A DNA stretch of 64,000 nucleotides from Vagococcus vulneris (GCF_003950515.1 NZ_NGJS01000001.1:62001-126000); one strand, 5' to 3'; shown: positions 21,628 through 30,608, counted from the first letter of the stretch. Numbers and translations: made by a program. Notes: generated by a model not told the origin, from the letters alone.

Positions 21628-22328
21628 ATAAATTTTTCAAGTTGATGTGGATGTTTATCAAGGAAAATCTGATTACTTGATATATTTTGTTTATATAAAA
21701 GTGATATAGTATCAACGATAAAATTATCACTGCCCACAACATAAAAATCAGCTGAACTATTCTTCATTGCGAGTTCATTTACTTGCGTGTAATAAGCGGT
21801 ACGATTATTAACCAAAAGGCTGGTTATCTCTTTTGGCAGTCTAGATTGTTGTAAGTTATTAAAGATTATATGATTAGTTGAATCAATTGCCAGTAAGGTA
21901 ATCTGATTAATACCTGCTGGATTTGCTAAGTAATCCAATATAAGGGGACGGACTGTTGCTATGGCAACACCAGATATTAAAAAAACAACGTCGCGATGTT
22001 TGCGTCTTAAAGGTATATTAGAATGTGTTTTGAATAATGCTACTTGATCTCCAATCTTAAGTTTAGACAGTCTTTCTTTAAAAATAGATAAAGAATCTTT
22101 TTTAAATCGTGTAGTGATACCGATTGTATTTTCTGAAGGAAGAGTTGATATTGACATATGTCTAATAATCTCTTTATTCGGCAACTCACCTAAATTAAAT
22201 CCTTCTAGAGCAAAGTGTGTGTGTGCTCCTGGTTCCCAATTAAAATTATCGGGAATTGCTAAATGAAATGTCTTTACTTCAGAGGTTTCATCAACGATAT
22301 TTAGTATCGTAGGCCAGTAAATTTGCAT
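21624..22328 (-). CDS. FNR-fold flavin reductase, iron-regulated
   Basis: A 234-residue protein with the ferredoxin-NADP reductase plan. The FAD-binding barrel contains WEPGAHTHFAL and RHMSISTLPSE (the RxYS-like flavin motif), then a loop near GDQVALFKTHSN. The NAD(P) domain contains VVFLISGVAIATVRPLI and a C-terminal FYVVGSDNFIVD. There is no 2Fe-2S cluster Cys set, so it probably takes NAD(P)H electrons to a flavin and then to a partner or ferric chelate. The promoter (22371-22399) has a near-perfect Fur box between -35 and -10, so iron repression is expected. A role in ferric reduction is inference. Confidence 0.7.
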   Translation of the reverse strand: MQIYWPTILNIVDETSEVKTFHLAIPDNFNWEPGAHTHFALEGFNLGELPNKEIIRHMSISTLPSENTIGITTRFKKDSLSIFKERLSKLKIGDQVALFKTHSNIPLRRKHRDVVFLISGVAIATVRPLILDYLANPAGINQITLLAIDSTNHIIFNNLQQSRLPKEITSLLVNNRTAYYTQVNELAMKNSSADFYVVGSDNFIVDTISLLYKQNISSNQIFLDKHPHQLEKFI

Positions 22329-22370
22329 AAAGTCTCCTTTTTTAATTATTTATCATTTGCGTACAATCTT

Positions 22371-22399
22371 ACTATACTATAATTGATAATCATTCTCAA
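22371..22399 (-). promoter_or_regulatory. Promoter of the flavin reductase gene
   Basis: On the minus strand: TTGAGA (22399-22394), 17-base spacer, TATAGT (22376-22371). Confidence 0.7.
22384..22398. promoter_or_regulatory. Fur-type box
   Basis: TGATAAT-C-ATTCTCA matches the 7-1-7 Fur consensus TGATAATNATTATCA at 14 of 15 positions. It overlaps the -35 and spacer of the reductase promoter and lies 20 bases upstream of the first forward -35. PerR or Zur use related but different boxes, so Fur is the best reading. Confidence 0.75.
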
Positions 22400-22478
22400 T
22401 TATATTTTAATTATTTTTTTGACAGACTATTAAAAGACAATTATATTTTAATTATTTTTTTGACAGACTATTAAAAGA
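22397..22478 (+). repeat. Exact 41-bp tandem duplication carrying a promoter
   Basis: Two identical 41-bp units (22397-22437 and 22438-22478), followed by the first 8 bases of a third. Each unit includes TTGACA. Confidence 0.95.
22419..22447 (+). promoter_or_regulatory. Forward promoter P1 (first repeat copy)
   Basis: TTGACA (22419-22424), 17-base spacer, TATATT (22442-22447). The -10 lies in the second repeat copy. Confidence 0.65.
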
Positions 22479-22488
22479 CAATTATAGT
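22460..22488 (+). promoter_or_regulatory. Forward promoter P2 (second repeat copy)
   Basis: TTGACA (22460-22465), 17-base spacer, TATAGT (22483-22488). Nearest to the ATP-grasp gene. Confidence 0.75.
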
Positions 22489-22516
22489 TAATATAAAAAT
22501 AAAAGGATTTAGTAAA

Positions 22517-24243
22517 ATGGAAATAATAATAGCCACGATAAAAAAAATATAGTTAAGGATTTTTTAAATACTAGTTATAGTATTACTACAACTTATCAAA
22601 TATTTAGTGAAGTTGACAATAATATTAGAATTGCAGAAGACGTGTTGTTTTGGCAATCACATGAAATGATCGAAGTAAATCTTCCAAGTAGTAAACTAAC
22701 AATCACTATACCAAAATTGTCGATTCAAGAAAATCCGGATGATTATTTGCTAGCCATCCAGGATGTTGTCCATAAAGAATTAGGAATAAATAAAAAAATA
22801 GGGATAACTTCGGAAACTAAGCAGCAGTTTAATTTTTTTATTGATATGGAACTTCTCCAAAAATATACCGGAATAACTGATATCGGTTTTTTCAAGGGGC
22901 AGCTGTCTGAATCACTAAATAGTTTATTAGTTCGTCACATTCCTGAAATAACAGCTGAGCTAAAATTGCTGTCTAATAATGAATTAAGTATAAAATTTAG
23001 TAATATTTTACCTGATTCAACTGAAATGAGTGGTTTAAATCTTAAACAATTTCATATTTGTTACGAATTATTAATATTTACCTGTTTAAACAAAGAACAA
23101 AAATTCGGAGAGATAAATCAGAAAATTATTAAAAATCTTGCTGTTCAATGTGAGAAGTTATCAAGTGCTGACCTAAAAAATTCAGAAGTTGTTATCTTAG
23201 ATAATTTATTTAACAAAGTTTGGCGTGATCCATTTGATTTAGTAGGCTTTTCTGACCTTGAGTTGTCAACTAAATTAATGTTAAGAGATGCTGTTAAGTT
23301 AGGTATATCATTTGAATTAATCGACCGGCAAGCTCAAATTGTTAAGTTAAGTTTGGGTGACCATATAGAATATGTAAAAAATACTAATATGACGAGCAAA
23401 GATTCTTATATAACACCAATTATTATGGAAAATAAGACAGCGACTAAAAGGGTTTTGCAACAACATAATTTCAATGTTCCAAAAGGCAAGGAGTTCAATA
23501 ATATTGAGATGGCCAAGGATAGTTTTACGAATTTTGTGAACATCCCAATTGTTATAAAACCCAAAACAACAAACTTTGGTTTAGGAATCTCTATTTTTGA
23601 GGAAACATATACGCAAGATATGTTTGACGAAGCCTTAAAGATTGCATTTAAAGAAGACGACAGTATTTTAATTGAAGAATTTATATCTGGTACAGAGTAT
23701 CGATTTTACGTGTTAGATGGACAAGTCGAAGGAATTACATTAAGAATTCCTGCCAACGTTGAGGGTGATGGAGTACACACAATTGAGGAGTTGGTTGCAA
23801 TCAAAAATCAAGATCCATTACGAGGTACTCATTATCGAAAACCGTTGCAGTTGTTACATTTAGGTGCAGTAGAATTATTAATGTTAAAATCTCAAGGCAG
23901 TACACCATTAACTATTCCGAAAAGTAATGAGATTATATTCTTACGTGAAAACTCTAATGTTAGTACAGGAGGCGATTCAATCGATTTTACAGATAAAATG
24001 CCTAACTGTTATAAAGAAATTGCTGTTGAAGCTGTTCAAGCACTAGGAGCCTATGTTTCAGGGATAGACTTAATGATAGATGATTATCATAAGTATACAA
24101 CGAAATTAGATAGTGGTTATGGTATCATTGAAGCAAATTTTAATCCGGCTATTCATATGCATATGTTTCCTTTTAAAGGAAAATCGAGACCTTTGGCTCA
24201 AAAGTTATTAAAAAAACTATTCCCAGAAATCGAGTCTAAGTGA
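22517..24243 (+). CDS. GshF-like ATP-grasp ligase, start needs a -1 frameshift
   Basis: The C-terminal 330 or so residues closely resemble the glutathione-synthetase half of bifunctional GshF. Landmarks are the linker DPFDLVGFSDLELST, then HIEYVKNTNMTSKD, the ATP-binding VIKPKTTNFGLGIS, ILIEEFISGTEYRF, RENSNVSTGGDS and GIIEANFNPAIHMHMF. In GshF the preceding 400 or so residues are a glutamate-cysteine ligase. Here only about 235 residues precede the linker and I see no GCL motifs. The only start with a good Shine-Dalgarno (AAAGGA, 9-base spacing) is ATG 22517, in a frame that stops at TAG 22550. The long frame is open from 22516 with no ATG; GTG 22642 has no good ribosome site. A -1 slip on A-AAA-AAA at 22540-22546 joins the two frames into 575 residues. 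Tandem promoters and a Fur box lie upstream. Possible roles are glutathione-like or other peptide-bond synthesis. Confidence 0.7.
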
Positions 24244-24815
24244 TGAAAACTCGACTTGATATTATTAATTATGTGAGGGACAATCGCGAGTTGATGGAGA
24301 TTATACATATTATTGAGAATCTTGATTTAGAAGATTGCTGGCTATGTGCAGGGGCTGTACGTAACGTTATTTGGAATTATTTATCGGATAAAGTTCCAAA
24401 GTTTCATTTTTCATCTGATGTCGATATCATTTTTTTTGAAGAAGAAATCAACCATCAAAAGGTTAGGCAAATTGAGACTAATTTAAATAGAATTTATCCA
24501 AAATATAATTGGGAAGTAAGAAACCAAAAAGAAATGCATTTATTAAATCCCAACACTGTACCTTACAAGAATAGTTGTGATGCAGTATCTAAGTTCCCGG
24601 AAACATGCACTTCTATAGCAATCAGATTGAATAAAGATGGGGATGTTGAGTTGTTTGCACCATATGGAATTGAAGATTTAGTTAATTTCAGAATTTGTGC
24701 GACACCTTATTATTCGGAAAATAAAAAGCGTCGTCAATTATACAATTCACGAATTAGGTCTAAAAATTGGCAAGAGTATTGGCAACAATTAGAAATTCAT
24801 TTTCAAGATGAATAA
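24243..24815 (+). CDS. Nucleotidyltransferase-fold protein (NTP_transf_6 / DUF925-like)
   Basis: A 190-residue protein. It contains CAGAVRNVIWNYL, then SSDVDIIFFE, matching the G-A-x-R-N and D-x-D-x-(I/V) motifs of small uncharacterised nucleotidyltransferases of the DUF925 type, and a C-terminal arginine-rich helix region (NKKRRQLYNSRIRSK). ATG 24243 overlaps the TGA of the ATP-grasp gene (TGATG), so translation is coupled and the two proteins probably act together. The reaction is unknown; family membership does not identify substrate or nucleotide. Confidence 0.7.
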   Translation: MKTRLDIINYVRDNRELMEIIHIIENLDLEDCWLCAGAVRNVIWNYLSDKVPKFHFSSDVDIIFFEEEINHQKVRQIETNLNRIYPKYNWEVRNQKEMHLLNPNTVPYKNSCDAVSKFPETCTSIAIRLNKDGDVELFAPYGIEDLVNFRICATPYYSENKKRRQLYNSRIRSKNWQEYWQQLEIHFQDE

Positions 24816-24820
24816 AACAG

Positions 24821-24857
24821 TACCGGCAACTATTAATTTAGATGCCGGCATTTTTGT
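24821..24857 (+). terminator. Terminator after the nucleotidyltransferase gene
   Basis: CCGGCA (24823-24828) pairs with TGCCGG (24843-24848), then CATTTTTG. Confidence 0.65.
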
Positions 24858-24861
24858 ATGA

Positions 24862-25383
24862 TTAAGATAAAAAAATACATTGATCATAATATGGTGATTG
24901 TAGTAATTCTTTTGAAGATGTAACGATTAGAATAGTCGTTTGCTCTTTTGCTACAAAGTAATGCAAAACGGGCAACAAATCTTCTATAAATTTATTTGAA
25001 ACAACATAATTAGCAAGTTGATTGATTAATATAGACTGTTTTAATGCGATAGCACGCATAATCTGTAGCACCATCTGTTGATTTTTTGAGACATCTTTTG
25101 CAAATTCAGTTAAAATTGAAGAAGGTAATTTAAATTTCTGACTATATTTACGAATAAAATATAGGACAGTTTCGCTATTCTTTTTTTTAATTCCTAATAA
25201 AAGATTATCTTGAATAGTCAAAAAAGGTATCATGTCTTGTATTGGTAAGCTGTATGTGTTTGTGGGTAAATATGCATTAATTTCTGTCGAAAAATTTTGA
25301 TTATTATTATCTAATAAAACGACAAGACGATTCTTGATATCTTGATTTAGGTTAATAGATTGTTTTAAAAATGAATTTAGCAT
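24862..25383 (-). CDS. Degenerate ABC ATPase-like protein, catalytic motifs lost
   Basis: A 173-residue protein with the colinear layout of an ABC nucleotide-binding domain but without its catalytic residues. Residues 25-33 (DNNNQNFST) sit where Walker A (GxxGxGKST) should be, with Phe31 replacing Lys. A Q-loop-like PFLTIQDNLLLGI follows. VSKNQQMVLQIMRAIALKQSILINQL stands for the signature-to-Walker B segment, with no LSGGQ and no DE. TTILIVTSSKELL stands for the switch region, with Ser for His. The frame is intact. GGGAG is 8 bases before ATG 25383, one base after the stop of the FtsX-like permease gene. Probably a non-hydrolysing partner of that permease. Confidence 0.6.
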   Translation of the reverse strand: MLNSFLKQSINLNQDIKNRLVVLLDNNNQNFSTEINAYLPTNTYSLPIQDMIPFLTIQDNLLLGIKKKNSETVLYFIRKYSQKFKLPSSILTEFAKDVSKNQQMVLQIMRAIALKQSILINQLANYVVSNKFIEDLLPVLHYFVAKEQTTILIVTSSKELLQSPYYDQCIFLS

Positions 25384-25384
25384 A

Positions 25385-26173
25385 TTAAACACTCCCAGTA
25401 TCTTTATGAATTAATAGATATGAAGCAATTCCTAATGTTAATGACCAAATACAGATAATTAGTAATAAACTGTATTGATGAAAAATATTGTTTAATGTCT
25501 CTCTAAAACTATGGTCACTCATTTGATTGAGAAAAATTGTATCTTCATTATATGGTAAAAGAGCACTTTTTTTATTGGAAATCTTTATTTCACGATTTTC
25601 TAAAATAGGCTGTTCATTTTCGGTATCTATCATCTGCTCAATTATGAGGTGCTGTTTACTAATTTGATATGTATTGAAAAATTGATTTATTTTAACAGTA
25701 CCTTTAATAAACGGAGCTTGTAATAAACAGATTAAAAAAGTCAGAATCAAAAAACTTACAATTGAACTAACTAGTGTTTCGAAAATAAAGTATCCAATAA
25801 TTTTAACTTTTGCTACACCGCTGTTCAGCATATAAATTATTTCAGATTTTCGTGTATTTGCAATAAAATAGCCAAGAAAGAAAATGGACATAAAGCTAAG
25901 TATAATAAGAAAAAAAAGAATTCTATTATAAAATTTTAAAAGGGCAATATTGTTCTGTGCTAATGTATGTTGAATATTTTGTTTGGTTGACTCTGATAAT
26001 TCATTTAAGAAAGCCCATTTATCTTCAAGTATTTGATTGGAGTTTAATTGGACAAATCTTAATTGATAAATGAGGATCAACATAAAGAGCAACACAGTAA
26101 AGATTACAAAAAAAGCGATAGTTAACTTTTTATGATACTTCATTGAGAAGTATATTTGTTTAAGTGATATCAT
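25385..26173 (-). CDS. FtsX-like ABC permease
   Basis: A 262-residue membrane protein with four hydrophobic segments: near residues 17-38, a pair in the middle (FFLIILSFMSIFFLGYFIA and SIVSFLILTFLICLL) and one at the C-terminus (LLIICIWSLTLGIASYLL). Between the middle helices lies KSEIIYMLNSGVAKVKIIGYFI, the cytoplasmic coupling-helix pattern of FtsX/MacB-type permeases. External loops are at about residues 40-95 and 160-230. Its only adjacent ATPase is the degenerate one downstream, so it may use an ATPase encoded elsewhere or act without transport. GGAGGCAATAG precedes the start. Confidence 0.65.
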   Translation of the reverse strand: MISLKQIYFSMKYHKKLTIAFFVIFTVLLFMLILIYQLRFVQLNSNQILEDKWAFLNELSESTKQNIQHTLAQNNIALLKFYNRILFFLIILSFMSIFFLGYFIANTRKSEIIYMLNSGVAKVKIIGYFIFETLVSSIVSFLILTFLICLLQAPFIKGTVKINQFFNTYQISKQHLIIEQMIDTENEQPILENREIKISNKKSALLPYNEDTIFLNQMSDHSFRETLNNIFHQYSLLLIICIWSLTLGIASYLLIHKDTGSV

Positions 26174-26242
26174 ATTCTATTGCCTCCACATTAGAATTAT
26201 ACTGACAGATTGTGAACAATATATGAAAATAAAAGCATAAAA

Positions 26243-26285
26243 AAAAGAAAAAGCTTATTAGATTAATTTTAATCTAATAGGCTTA
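26243..26285 (-). terminator. Terminator of ltaS
   Basis: The long stem AAGCTTATTAGATTA / TAATCTAATAGGCTT has the T-run on the minus strand side (A-run at 26238-26250). Confidence 0.85.
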
Positions 26286-26293
26286 ATAAATAT

Positions 26294-28435
26294 TTATTTT
26301 TCAACGTTTGTACTTGATGAATTATTAATCTTAGCATCGGGATGATAGTCTAAGTATGTTTTGGTTTCGAACATGTCAATTGTTGATTTATTATCATGTT
26401 CACTATAAACACTAGTTGATTTGGCTCCTTTTTCTTGTTCGATTTTTTCCATTTTTTGCAGACCATTTTTATAGTCATATTTAGTTGGATCAACTGATTT
26501 CAGACCACTTTCAGTATAAAAACGCAATAAATCACCGTTTGTCAAAGCATCAGAAACTTTAAGTTGTGTCGAAGCTTTTTCACGAAGTCCATCTACTTCC
26601 TTAAGTTGTTCTTCTGTAGGATTTTCAACTAATTCACCAGTCTCATTCAGATAAATTGATTGACCGATAACTGTATATTTTGGTGTCACAAATGTTCCAT
26701 TTCTAAAGGCAACAATTTGGTCTTTATCTTTAGAGAAATAATCTTGCCCTAGTTGCATATATTTGGAACTGTCAATACCTAATAAATGAAGCATGGTTGG
26801 CAACATATCAACTTGACCGCCGTATTCGTGATAAATTTTACCTTTGTCTTGACCTGGTATGTGATACATCAAAGGAACTCTTTGCATTTGAGCATCATCA
26901 TATTCAGTCCATTCATCTTTTGATTTACCGACTAATTCAGCTAAATATTTATTACGTGAATTAGAAATACCATAGTGATCGCCATACATAATAACCATAG
27001 TATTATCATAAAGTCCAGATGATTTTAGATAATTAAAGAATTCTTCAATTGCTTTATCAAGATAATTAGCAGTTGCAAAATACCCGTTGATCGTGCTATC
27101 GGGGGTATTTGCATGTGGGAAGCCACCTTCATCACCTTTAAGTTGTGAATATGGATAATGGTTTGTCACTGAAATAAATTTAGTATAGAAAGGCTGTTGT
27201 AAGTGCTCTAAATATTGAACAGATTGTTGCATAAATGGTTTATCATGTAGCCCGTATTGGAAACTGTTATTTTCATTGACATCGTAGTAGCTTGAGTCAA
27301 AAAAGTAATCATAGCCTAGATGTTTATATGTTTCGTTACGATTCCAAAATGATCCGTTGTTACCATGGAAAACAGCACTTGTATAATTACCATTTTGTTT
27401 TAATATATTTGACGCAGCTTGGAATGTGTTTTTATCTCCTAGTTGTGTAAATAATGGACCTTGACCAAGTCCAAAGAATGAATTTTCTAATAAAGTTTCA
27501 GAATCGCTTGTTTTCCCAGACCCTACTTGATGGAAATTATTATCAAAACTGAAAGTTTCATTAGAATGATAAAGTTTATTCAAGAACGGCGTTACTTCAT
27601 GTTCCACGCCATTTTCATCTTTCAATTTGTAATCGATTAAGAACTGTTGGAAGCTTTCTAAATGGATGTAAACAACGTTTTTACCCTTTGCAATACCAAA
27701 CATGTCATCACTCGGTTTGGCATAGTGATCTTTAACGTAGTTTTCCACGTCCATTAAATCATTTTCACTAGCTTGAGCACGACGCTGGCTGGCATTATAC
27801 GTTTGTACACCATCATAAACAGTAAAAGCGTTCATACCCAAATATTTAACGATATGATCACGTGAGAATGTTCTTTTTAATAATTCAGGTCGATCAGCTT
27901 CTGCTAATGTTAAGTTAATGGAGAACATTAAAATAGAAAAACTGGTCACAGCAACAGCAGTTCTTGCTTTGATTGGTCGTGGGTCGATTTTAATTACTTT
28001 AAAACCAAGCAAACCGATTAAAGTAATTAAATCAATCCAATAGATTACATCATACGGGCGGAACATTTTAGCAGCACTTTCACCTAGTCCAGAGCTAACT
28101 TTTCCAGCACCTAACATGGTGTTTACAGTTATAAAATCAGTAAACTCGCGGTAATAAACAACATTTGAAAACAACAAAAGTGTTGTAAAAAAATATATTG
28201 CGAGAAGCGCGATATATGATTTTTTTGGACTTCTAATATACAATGCGGCTGAAAAGAGGAAAATGGTTGTCGCAATAGGATTTATATACATAATAAATTG
28301 TTGAAATCCGTTTTCTATGCCTAAGTTAAATTCAGTTGTATAGGCAATTGCTGTTTTAATCCAGAATAGAACTGCCAATAACGCGAAAAATCCTAGTCTT
28401 GTATTCAACCAATTTTTTTTATAGTTATGTTTCAA
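26294..28435 (-). CDS. ltaS: Lipoteichoic acid synthase LtaS
   Basis: Polymerises glycerol-phosphate from phosphatidylglycerol outside the membrane, releasing diacylglycerol that DgkB recycles. Five N-terminal transmembrane helices (about residues 12-180) precede an extracellular sulfatase-fold domain. Glu260 (YIHLESFQ) and nucleophile Thr309 (GSGKTSDSE) match the Mn-binding and catalytic residues; MYGDHYGIS supplies further metal ligands. AQA-SEND at residues 220-226 fits the signal peptidase cleavage known for LtaS. The charged C-terminal tail of about 60 residues after the catalytic fold is longer than in Staphylococcus aureus. TTG start with AAAGGAAG 8 bases upstream; own promoter. Confidence 0.93.
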   Translation of the reverse strand: MKHNYKKNWLNTRLGFFALLAVLFWIKTAIAYTTEFNLGIENGFQQFIMYINPIATTIFLFSAALYIRSPKKSYIALLAIYFFTTLLLFSNVVYYREFTDFITVNTMLGAGKVSSGLGESAAKMFRPYDVIYWIDLITLIGLLGFKVIKIDPRPIKARTAVAVTSFSILMFSINLTLAEADRPELLKRTFSRDHIVKYLGMNAFTVYDGVQTYNASQRRAQASENDLMDVENYVKDHYAKPSDDMFGIAKGKNVVYIHLESFQQFLIDYKLKDENGVEHEVTPFLNKLYHSNETFSFDNNFHQVGSGKTSDSETLLENSFFGLGQGPLFTQLGDKNTFQAASNILKQNGNYTSAVFHGNNGSFWNRNETYKHLGYDYFFDSSYYDVNENNSFQYGLHDKPFMQQSVQYLEHLQQPFYTKFISVTNHYPYSQLKGDEGGFPHANTPDSTINGYFATANYLDKAIEEFFNYLKSSGLYDNTMVIMYGDHYGISNSRNKYLAELVGKSKDEWTEYDDAQMQRVPLMYHIPGQDKGKIYHEYGGQVDMLPTMLHLLGIDSSKYMQLGQDYFSKDKDQIVAFRNGTFVTPKYTVIGQSIYLNETGELVENPTEEQLKEVDGLREKASTQLKVSDALTNGDLLRFYTESGLKSVDPTKYDYKNGLQKMEKIEQEKGAKSTSVYSEHDNKSTIDMFETKTYLDYHPDAKINNSSSTNVEK

Positions 28436-28494
28436 TTAATAAACTTCCTTTCTAAAGTAAGTCATCGTTCACGATAAAATGAACACACGAAACA

Positions 28495-28523
28495 ATTTTA
28501 CTGTTTAAAACCAAATGTGTCAA
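28495..28523 (-). promoter_or_regulatory. Promoter of ltaS
   Basis: On the minus strand: TTGACA (28523-28518), 17-base spacer, TAAAAT (28500-28495). Confidence 0.8.
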
Positions 28524-28647
28524 TTTATTTATTGTTTAAGTGAATTTTTAGAAAAAGATTTGTAAACAAAACTTTTTTTAGTCTATATTTGGGTGATATA
28601 GTATAATATAAAGTATCAGACAGAAGAATTGAGGATTATTTGATAAA

Positions 28648-29829
28648 ATGAAGAAAATTTTAATAAATGATAAAGCTAAGAAACGTTTTAAACAGGGGTA
28701 TCCGTTAGTTCATCAAAATGATTTGGTGAATGATACTGATGCCATGTTAACAGAGTGGGTTGAATTTGTTACCTCAAGTGGTGAATTTATTGGGTATGGG
28801 TACTTGGGACAACAAAATAAAGGCAGTGGATGGATTGTTAGCTTTAATAAATCTTTACCTATTAATGAGGAAACTTTTCAACGTATCTTCAGTGATGCTT
28901 TTGTTCATAGACAATCGTTTTTTGAGAGTAAAGTTACGGATGCCTTTAGAATTTTTAACGGTGAAGGCGATGGACTGGGAGGTTTGACAATCGATTGGTA
29001 TCAAGGTTTTCTTGTAGTTTCATGGTATAATGAAACTATCATCCAGAAAAAGGAACTGATTATTCATGAATTAACCAATATCCTTAATGAACAAGTTAAA
29101 GGTATTTATGAAAAAAATCGGTTTAATAATGATAAATATCCTGAAACACAGCATATCTATGGATTAACTGCGATAGAGCCGTTAATCGTTAAAGAAAATG
29201 GTGTTTTGTATGCTGTTTATTTAAATGAAGGTCTGATGACCGGAATCTTTTTAGATCAGAAAGACGTACGCAATCGATTGATTGAGGGATTGGCATGCGG
29301 CAAAAATTTACTGAATATGTTCAGTTACACTGGAGCTTTCTCTATTGCTGCATTGGCTGGTGGAGCGTCGCATACAACTAGTGTCGACTTAGCTAAACGT
29401 AGTATTGATAAAACAAGAGAAATGTTTATCATCAATGGAATAAATCCAGATTCTCAAGATATTATTGTTATGGATGTTTTTAATTATTTTAAGTATGCAA
29501 CAAAAAAAGAAAAGACGTTTGATTGTATTGTTTTAGATCCGCCGAGTTTTGCCAGAAATAAGAAAAAAACCTTTTCTGTTGCGAAAAATTACAGTGAATT
29601 AGTTTTTGATGCTGTCCAAATTCTGGAAACCAACGGTGTCTTAATAGCATCAAGCAATGCCGCCAATGTGTCTGTCGAAAAATTTGAGCAAATGATTGAA
29701 AGTGGAATTAAGAAAAATCAGCGAAATTTTAAATTGCTTGATTTTTATCAACTGCCTAGCGACTTCAAGACAAGTCCAGCATTTAAAGAAGGTAACTATT
29801 TAAAAGTATTTATTTATGAAATATATTAA
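28648..29829 (+). CDS. rlmI: Class I rRNA methyltransferase, RlmI family
   Basis: A 393-residue SAM-dependent methyltransferase. It has an N-terminal PUA-like region, the central EAD-like middle domain, then the Rossmann fold: LNMFSYTGAFSIAALAGGA (motif I), VDLAKRSIDKTREMF, and VLDPPSFARNKKKTFSV, the last typical of the YccW/RlmI family that makes m5C1962 in 23S rRNA. The exact base is inferred from the family. A TATAAT element around 28606-28611 may be its -10. It runs into aroD with a 20-base gap. Confidence 0.8.
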   Translation: MKKILINDKAKKRFKQGYPLVHQNDLVNDTDAMLTEWVEFVTSSGEFIGYGYLGQQNKGSGWIVSFNKSLPINEETFQRIFSDAFVHRQSFFESKVTDAFRIFNGEGDGLGGLTIDWYQGFLVVSWYNETIIQKKELIIHELTNILNEQVKGIYEKNRFNNDKYPETQHIYGLTAIEPLIVKENGVLYAVYLNEGLMTGIFLDQKDVRNRLIEGLACGKNLLNMFSYTGAFSIAALAGGASHTTSVDLAKRSIDKTREMFIINGINPDSQDIIVMDVFNYFKYATKKEKTFDCIVLDPPSFARNKKKTFSVAKNYSELVFDAVQILETNGVLIASSNAANVSVEKFEQMIESGIKKNQRNFKLLDFYQLPSDFKTSPAFKEGNYLKVFIYEIY

Positions 29830-29849
29830 ACTAAGTGGGGTCGGAAAGT

Positions 29850-30608
29850 ATGTCTAATTTGAAAGTCAGAAATTTAAATTTTGGTGAAGGACAGCCTAAA
29901 GTTTGTGTATCATTAATTGCTAAAGATTTTAAAGAATTATTTTCAGAAGCTGCTCGTTTAAATAAATTAGAGTGTGATATTATCGAATGGCGTGCTGATT
30001 ATTTTATGTACATAAATGATATTAAGTATATGCGTAAAGCTGCTTATTTTATCAGATATGCAATCGAAGATAAACCGCTTATTTTTACATTCAGAACATA
30101 TGAAGAAGGTGGTGGTCAATCTGTTGATAATGAATATTATTTTGAGTTGAATCGATTAATGATTCAGACGGGATTAATAGACATGATCGATTTAGAGCTG
30201 GCTAAAATGTCTAGCCAAACATTGGATTTAATCTCGTACTCTCAAGCAAATAATGTGAAAGTTTTGCTAAGTAATCATAACTTTATCCGTACACCAAAAA
30301 AACAAATTATTAAAGACATTATTCAAGATATGTCAATGTTGGGTGCGGATATCTGTAAATTGGCTGTAACACCAAGTGATATGACAGATGTACTAACAAT
30401 ATTGTCTGCATCAAATGAAATTAAAACTGACCATCCAGCTATAAATTTTGTACTTATAGGAATGGGGGACGTAGGACAGTTAACGCGAATGACTGGGGAA
30501 TTATTTGGCTCTATTATGACATTTGCTTCAAGCGGCACTAAGAGTTCGGCTTCCGGTCAGATGACAATCCCAAAATTACGACAAGCAATGAACTTAATGA
30601 GTGAGTAA
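29850..30608 (+). CDS. aroD: 3-dehydroquinate dehydratase, type I
   Basis: Third step of the shikimate pathway; Schiff-base TIM barrel. The N-terminal strand is PKVCVSLIAKD; the substrate motif is EWRADYF; the catalytic His lies in LLSNHNF; the Schiff-base Lys lies in DICKLAVTPSD; the C-terminal MTIPKLRQAM closes the active site. 252 residues. ATG 29850 is preferred to GTG 29835 because GGAAAG and GTGGGG lie just upstream. Cotranscribed with the upstream methyltransferase; no other aro genes are nearby. Confidence 0.92.
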   Translation: MSNLKVRNLNFGEGQPKVCVSLIAKDFKELFSEAARLNKLECDIIEWRADYFMYINDIKYMRKAAYFIRYAIEDKPLIFTFRTYEEGGGQSVDNEYYFELNRLMIQTGLIDMIDLELAKMSSQTLDLISYSQANNVKVLLSNHNFIRTPKKQIIKDIIQDMSMLGADICKLAVTPSDMTDVLTILSASNEIKTDHPAINFVLIGMGDVGQLTRMTGELFGSIMTFASSGTKSSASGQMTIPKLRQAMNLMSE

